Source of the DNA: Epiperipatus broadwayi
Lineage: Eukaryota > Onychophora > Udeonychophora > Euonychophora > Peripatidae
Length of the DNA stretch: 64,000 nt
Assembly: GCA_028023455.1 (NCBI GenBank)
Contig: JAQFVV010012435.1
Location: 2,174,001-2,238,000 of the forward strand
Reading direction: 5' to 3'
Part shown: in pieces, positions 58,431-64,000 of the stretch
How positions within the stretch are numbered: the stretch's first letter is position 1
How the letters are laid out: the number at the start of each line of letters is the position of its first letter
Translations under genes and position numbers: made by a program
The notes under the pieces: model-generated
Databases searched by the model: none
Told to the model about the DNA's origin: nothing
What the model saw: only the letters and a program-made list of their open reading frames with translations

Positions 58431-59630
58431 CCAATCTACAACTCACCCCTTGTAATGAGGAGAACCTTACAGGACTCCCTTCTCCTCTCGATCCAAAAAA
58501 CCATTGATTCATTATCCAAAGCTTATTTGTTATATGCGAAAACTTCACTGCTCAACAGCCTGGTGTTTCCAATGATTTTTTATTACATGCTGATTATTAA
58601 TTTTTCCCAAAAATTCATTAGAAAGATAAATTCACTATGTGCAAGACTCATGTGGAAGGGCAAGACCATGGCCATCAGCCTGAGAGGTCTCCATAGGCAC
58701 CCAAAACTCAATGGGCTATTGCTGCATTCTGCTTTAACCTTCTGTTTCCAGTGTACACATAACACCATCCTTAACCTATCTCACCATTTTCCAGAAGCAT
58801 CATGCTTTACATCTATTTTTCCTACAGACACCCCTCCTCCTCCCATGAGGATCTGGTGGTTATCCTTATTGTTAAAGATTGCAAAATTTATCCCTCTACT
58901 TATTCAGGTTAACTCACAGAAAATTATATATTGAGATGCATACCACCTAACTAATGAAGAAATCCCCCAATCCCATCTCTGCCAACCCTTCCCAATCATT
59001 CAATCATTAAAAAGTTTAAATGGTGGCATCTTGAACCAAAATTTTTTGATTTTTTTGATTAAATTAAACTTGAGCGCTCTGCCCATATGCCATTTTCTGG
59101 TCTGATCATAGAGGGTTCTCATACTTGGACCCAGTCTACCCTTTATGTAAATGGGATGATGACACATTAATACATATTCTTAGTCATTATACATCACTCC
59201 AATGGGACAGAGACTTTATTGCATTCATATACAAACCAAGAGTGCCTCTCCTCACCAGACTGATTCCTACATATCCAATGGGATCTTTCCATCCATAAGA
59301 ATCATAACTTTTCTGTTGTTTGCCTATTGGTTAACTAAGCATGCACTCATTTATGGCCATACCTTGGTTGATCATAAGAAATTACTTCTTGCAAAACTTC
59401 AGACCATCAGAGACAGAGATGAAAAATTAGCTCCAACATACATCTGCAATGCTACATGGAGCCTTGTAGCAATAGACAATTTATGATTGAACAGTTGATT
59501 TTTTTATGCCCAGACCATTGGTGTTGGGTTATGCAACCTTTATTATAGTATCTGTTAACAACATAACTCTATTATTGCAATAATGTAATTCTTTGAGCTC
59601 ACAATAAAATTTCTTGATAAAAAAAGAGAT
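58431..59630 (+). pseudogene. Decayed LINE, thumb to 3' end
   Basis: A 159-codon frame (58455-58934) has MRRTLQDSLLLSIQKTIDSL, TSLLNSLVFPMIFY and INSLCARLMWKGK. These correspond to the LSLAGR...LINSVL...FLWGG region after the RT of L1/Tx1-like LINEs. After shifts, WDDDTLIHILSHYTSLQWDR (about 59150-59210) marks the zf-RVT region, with one Cys changed. The last frame (59202-59486) ends KLAPTYICNATWSLVAIDN. The 3'UTR ends GAGCTCACAATAAAATTTC with an A-rich tail. No RT catalytic core is present, so it is 5'-truncated as well as frameshifted. Confidence 0.82.
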
Positions 59631-60315
59631 TGAGGTTTTTTTTTTAATGATATATAGATGTTTCTAATTAACTATTAATATTATCTAAAGGGGAAAAAAG
59701 TCCATATTTATAAATTTAGGGTAATATTTTCCAAAATTATCAAAGGGAAGCTATATGAAATATTAACAAGAAATATTTGCAAGATTTTTAACTATCCAAT
59801 GTTCTAAAAATGTCTGACATATACTCCCTTTAGTGTTGACATATTATCTGTTAAATAAGTATTTAACTGATTAGACTAGAATCTGACATGAGTTGTCTCT
59901 GATATTTTAAAAAAATATTTTTTAATATATGTATATTGCAAATAGACATCTAATAAAGAAAATTTTTCATGGAGATCAAATTTCATCATAATTTGTAAAA
60001 CTTTATATCTCATAATTTTGTATGAGATTTTTTTTGTTCTTTCCATGAAATATAACTAAAAAATTATATAAGGTAGGTGGATATGTAGGCACTATTTAAT
60101 AAATAATTATGTATATATTGTAACGTTTTCCACATCTTGCTAGGCCTCTATCGCAATAAATTGCACAAGTTGATCAAGTTATGCAAAAAGAAGGAAGTTT
60201 CATTCCTATTTCTAAAAAAACATAACTATATTTCCTGATCAACTCGGCCTAGAATTGTTACAAGTACAATTGTGAGCTGAATCAGTTTTTAATTTATAAA
60301 TGAAGGCGCCAGAGT
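59631..60315. other. AT-rich DNA with a possible small inverted element
   Basis: At 60118-60262 TGTAACG...CTAGGCC...AAGTTGATCA is loosely mirrored by TGATCAACTCGGCCTAG...TGTTACA. This suggests a degraded hairpin of about 145 bp, or internal sequence of the LTR-like unit that follows. Confidence 0.35.
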
Positions 60316-61209
60316 TGCTTAGATTCACTGATTTTGCGTCAAACATATTGTAACTCATAAATTAAAAAGAAAAAATGTTTTTTTTTTAAAATAGTCAGTA
60401 TTATATTTTACCATAACTAGAATTATTTTCTAAATGTTATTCCTGGAGCTTATTAAACACATATTGGCAAAGGTAAATTATATTTTCAAATATCACTAAA
60501 CTAATATTAATAAATTTAATAATAAACATTAATAATTATTATTAATAACGTACAAGGAAAAGTTGGTATTAGAACTAAATATTTTATTCTAACAAATTAA
60601 AATGTTAAAGATAAATTACAACTTAAATAAAATCGAAGAGAACACATGCTAGTCCAGACGTGAATCCATTAATAAAATACAAAGCTAAACTATTAATTAA
60701 TTAAAGTTCTTGGGTAAACAATAGTCTCTTGATAAATAAAATTAAAATCTCTATCATGATCCTATTATAAGTATATTTTTAAGAATTATTTGCAAACGCT
60801 TAATTTTGTCACAATCGGGAATAATGAATCGTAGCTTACTTGTAAGTTTAGTGAGTTCACGAAGCTTGTAGATTACTATGCATAGTTTTTTTTTGTGTGT
60901 GAGAATGAGCTCAGCCATCTTTTATAAGTTGATCTTGTGGTCCATTCTACTGGTCGGTCATGAAGGCTTTTCTGGTGTCCATCTTCAGGAACAATGTCAG
61001 CAAAAGCTCTGTTTCACTCTAACATGCAGAATTATTTCAGCGTAGGGTGATCCTGGATATATTCTTTTGTTATTCAGGACCAACCATAAGAAGAATAAAC
61101 AAAATAAGACATTGATCAATCTGGCCTCTCCCTTTTTATACTCGAGGTCCAGTTTTTTAGACTTCTGCACATGTTATTATCATGCCGTTTAGGTTCATAA
61201 TCTTGTACA
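60316..61209 (-). mobile_element. Possible solo LTR or LTR plus leader, antisense
   Basis: On the minus strand a TATA box in GAGTATAAAAAGGGAG (rc of about 61129-61144) sits in a CpG-bearing block. About 800 bp further on, TAAGCA-ACTC-TGGCGCC (rc of about 60306-60322) looks like an LTR end followed by a TGGCGCC primer-binding site. A candidate LTR start TGTACAAGATTATG is the rc of 61196-61209. No second LTR or TSD was found, so the boundaries are guesses. A host promoter on the minus strand is the alternative. Confidence 0.35.
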
Positions 61210-61636
61210 TTCTTTATCTTTTTTTTTAATTACAAAGTCTTTCAGCCATCTTTAATTAACTAAAATATTTTTCTTTTAGCTTATCTGGATTAGTAATTTG
61301 TGTGTCTTTTGTTCTCTCCAATTTTAACTTTTATTTTTAATTACATTAAAAAAAATATGGACAAACAATTTAACTTTCATTGTACGTTTTAAAAAAAAAT
61401 TATACTAATCAAAAAAAACCTCTAAATTTACTTTTTTTTTTTTTTTGCTTTTACCAAATGCCAATACGTATATTTGTACCATATATAAATAAACAGTACA
61501 ATATATATATATATACAATGAATATTTACTTTTGCTAATGTTTTTTCCTTAAATGTCTTAAATTTTATGGTTTTAGCATGATCTATTTATATCTTCATAA
61601 GCATAGTTTGCATTATAGTATTAGACCTTTACAAAC
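61210..61636. other. AT-rich DNA, no gene seen
   Basis: Nothing recognised beyond homopolymers and a short (TA) tract near 61501-61516. Confidence 0.5.
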
Positions 61637-62083
61637 TCCTCAAATGCTGTGTTTTTATATTGGTCTATTGCCATCATATAATGTATGGAAGCCAATAATC
61701 AACTTTGTTCTTAGGAAAAAATGGGGAAATCAGGAGGAACCTCCTAGATAAGTATATGAAATTTCTACTGACTGTTGCCTTTGGCAGAATGGCTCAGTTG
61801 GTTAGAGTGTTACCTTAAAATTCAAGAATCTTAGAACCCAGGTTCAAATCCCATGCTAGTTCTGTCACTGGTCAGGGAGAATAAAACCTCTCAATACATT
61901 GTGTATATACTAAGCTGTTTGAAGTGCTATTACTAACAGTTGAATGTATTTGGAATGTTTAAATAAAGTTAAATTATTCTAAAGACATTCAATACATATA
62001 TTAGATGGTGGTAATAGTCCAATATAAAAATACAACTAGAACATCATCATCACTAACCTTCAGGAAAACACTCTTCAAAATGC
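61637..62083 (+). repeat. Family P element, copy P4 (short antisense arm)
   Basis: It starts with only about 35 nt of antisense 3' end (TTTATATTGGTCTATTGCC). It then jumps to the sense element: 3'UTR, a clear tRNA-like segment with A box TGGCTCAGTTGG and B box GGTTCAAATCCC (61789-61852), and the tail to CATCATCACTAACCTTCAGG. A probable TSD is CTCCTCAAATGC on the left and CTCTTCAAAATGC on the right. It shows the family's sense sequence almost without folding back. Confidence 0.78.
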
Positions 62084-63128
62084 AATTGATAGTGTTATTT
62101 TTTACAATTTTATGATGTTGAGTTAAAATTTTGTTGTTACCTGAAATTTTTTTCAGATATCTGAGAAAATTTTTGAGCTAAAGTTTTGATTTTTGATGTG
62201 TTGATTTTTGTGTCCAGTTGGAGGGATGGTCAGATGAATGTCAGTGTAGTAACTAAATTATCATTTATCTACAGGAGTACTGAGTCCAAGGTTTAGAGTA
62301 AATAGTAACCAAGAGTTTTGAGGCCCAGAACTTATATCTCATTTGCTTGGTAGTAAACAATTATATTTTTGGGTTTATGAAAGTAAAAATTATGGATTAC
62401 TTCAGAGTTAAGAGGGAAGGTGCGGCCATGTTGTATAAAATCTAAAACTTTTTATAACGTTCACTTTTACTGGTAATTTATTAATGCTTAAGTTTTGAAT
62501 CAAAAAATAGATTATCTCTTTATAATGATTTAAATATCTTTTAGCTCTTCTAACATTTACATAAATTGAGTTAATATTATTTTTTTATTTACAGTTTTGT
62601 TTTTTCAAAAAAGGAAGTAATAAATTATTTAATCATAAAATTTAATTTTAACAGCAAGTATAACCTTGGTGAGCACTTTTTTCTTGACAAAAGATTAGAA
62701 ATTACAATGTTTTATTATCAAATTATAATTTACCTGGAAAAGGAAGATATCTTCATGAAATATTTTATTTGTGTTATTGTAATGTCCTTGAAAGCTTTTG
62801 TTTTTCTTTTTGATGCTTTTACTCTCTAAATTGTTTTCTTTTTTTTTTTTTTTTTCATAAGAATTTTTTTTGAAATATTCTTTTGTTAGTTAAAATAAGT
62901 ATAAAAATGCCTATCTACATACTTTCACTTAGAGGGATATAGATTTGCGATTGTGTTCAAAACACATATTTCAATTTAATTAATATATCCATATTGTCAA
63001 TATGTAGATATATCAATGTGTTGAAGCTAAAATAATATTTTTCTAAAGAGATAAAATGCTGGATATATCATGCAAATCTTTTCCATTATCTTTTCAAAAA
63101 AAATTAAAGAAAACAATATTCGCACAAT
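62084..63128. other. AT-rich DNA, no gene seen
   Basis: Nothing recognised. Long T run near 62841-62855. Confidence 0.5.
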
Positions 63129-63690
63129 AATTATAACTTTAAACCACTAAACATCATATGATCACTCTCTCTTATACTGGCACATAATAGTTATTAAACA
63201 AGGCAGAACTCTATACAGTAGTGCCACCTTGTGCCAACCAGAGTAATCAATGGATGCCAGAAAGCTTGTGCATGAAATCCCTATCTAGTGCCTATTCATC
63301 CAATATCCCAGACTAGTTTCTGGCTTGTGGCCTTCATCAGTGAGGAGTCTTGGATCTGAGAGTACTGCACCTAGATCTTAGGATCTAATGAGCTTATATT
63401 GAAAATATTATTGTGTTTTCAATTTCATTCTCATGGTTTTGTAGTTAAGTAGAGATAAAAGAGGGCTGCTGGAGGGTTGCATTAGATCCTAAAATCTAGG
63501 TGCAGTGCTCTCAGATCCAAGGCTCCTCACTGATGAAGGCACATGCCAGAACTAGTCTGGGGATATTGGATGAGTAGGCACTAGATGGGAATTTTATGCA
63601 CAAGCCTTTTGGCATCCATTGATTACTCTGGTTGGTACAAGGTGGCACTACTGTGTGGAGAGTTTTGCCTTGTTTAATTATAAACCTTGT
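63129..63690 (-). repeat. Family F snap-back element, copy F6
   Basis: The left end carries the full 3' stretch in antisense (AAACCACTAAACATCATATG). Both arms contain GAGTAATCAATGGATGCC or its complement, around a spacer of about 100 bp. The flanks AATTATAAC (63129) and AATTATAAAC (63677) are a likely TSD with an indel. Element orientation is minus. Confidence 0.8.
63305..63346 (-). ncRNA. Hammerhead motif in F6
   Basis: On the minus strand TCCTCA, CTGATGA, the AGGCC-ACAA-GCC helix, GAA, AC-TA-GT and C follow in order. Stem I keeps about four pairs with TGGGAT. In the other arm (63520-63565) GAAAC has lost one A, so only this arm keeps the core. Confidence 0.65.
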
Positions 63691-64000
63691 GAGGATTTGT
63701 ACTCACCTCTCCCAATTTGCTTTATTTTTTTGTGAAATTATCTAGATATCAATTTTCAAACAATAACTAAATGTCTAGCTGAGGTTATTACTTAAAATAA
63801 AATCTTATACATGCTTGGAAATCATCAAGGTTTAAAAAAAAAAATCAATTTTTTTATCTGGATTCGAAATCTGTATTGTGGATCTGGCAAATGAATGCTC
63901 TCACTACCACATACATGCATTTGTAACTATCTATGTAAGATGCCTTGCATAGTTAGGCACAGGTAGAGCGTCCTACTTGGGGTCAGGAGATTTTCAAGAT
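63691..64000. other. AT-rich DNA; tRNA-like stretch at the edge
   Basis: The last 50 bp contain AGGTAGAGCGTCCTACTTGG, which resembles a pol III A box and the start of a tRNA-derived SINE on the + strand. It is cut by the window end, so no B box can be seen. CTGGATTCGAAATCTG near 63858 may be another tRNA-like remnant. Confidence 0.35.

Noticed and set aside
38190-64000. Downstream PSI/TM exons of the semaphorin
   Set aside because: I looked for an exon starting with the completion of AG| and a DPYCxW-type motif and found none; the next exon is probably outside the window.

Overview
This is an AT-rich (roughly 70% or more A+T) eukaryotic window with no prokaryotic gene organisation. It holds two well-supported exons of a host gene on the + strand, 32819-32901 and 37976-38189. 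They join in frame and read as the end of a semaphorin Sema domain, most like the invertebrate class-1/vertebrate class-6 type. The 5.07-kb intron between them and the long flanks are filled with mobile elements. I place the source as a bilaterian invertebrate with large AT-rich introns. A chelicerate, mollusc or flatworm would all fit, and the sequence alone does not decide.

Layout. 1-8.2 kb: AT-rich DNA, a hammerhead-bearing repeat (Q, 5.5 kb) and a palindromic repeat (F1, 6.1 kb). 8.2-10.1 kb: an RTE-type LINE fragment beside a decayed LINE of another clade. 10.4-10.9 kb: two adjacent long hairpins. 11.4-11.65 kb: a CCAAT/CRE cluster. 14.1, 19.9 and 40.7 kb: three copies of a very small tRNA-derived SINE, each with target-site duplications (TSDs). 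15.5-27.8 kb: more palindromes (F2, P1, F3, a foldback with tandem arms at 27.2-27.8 kb) and a direct-repeat element at 21.6-22.2 kb that looks like a retrozyme. 28.0-30.2 kb: a 5'-truncated RTE retrotransposon whose RT frame is open except for one stop. 34.3-35.3 kb: a terminal-inverted-repeat DNA element with TA duplications. 35.6-37.3 kb: a broken Penelope-like element (PLE). 45.7-46.7 kb: a palindromic element (P3) carrying a PLE GIY-YIG fragment. 56.1-57.7 kb: an LTR element with almost no internal region. 58.4-59.6 kb: a decayed LINE.

Main result. At least five unrelated-looking repeat families carry a hammerhead self-cleaving ribozyme fold (CUGANGA, stem II, GAA, very short stem III, UH, stem I). 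The best are at 6392-6433, 21717-21763 and 27668-27707. Three of the families (P, F, Q) share one architecture. An antisense copy of the element's own 3' part precedes the sense 3' part, the antisense copy lacks the last roughly 35-60 nt, and the whole is bounded by TSDs, mostly of 10-14 bp. One P copy contains a PLE endonuclease fragment, so I infer that PLE machinery mobilises these snap-back elements. Everything was read by eye; no alignment or folding program was run.
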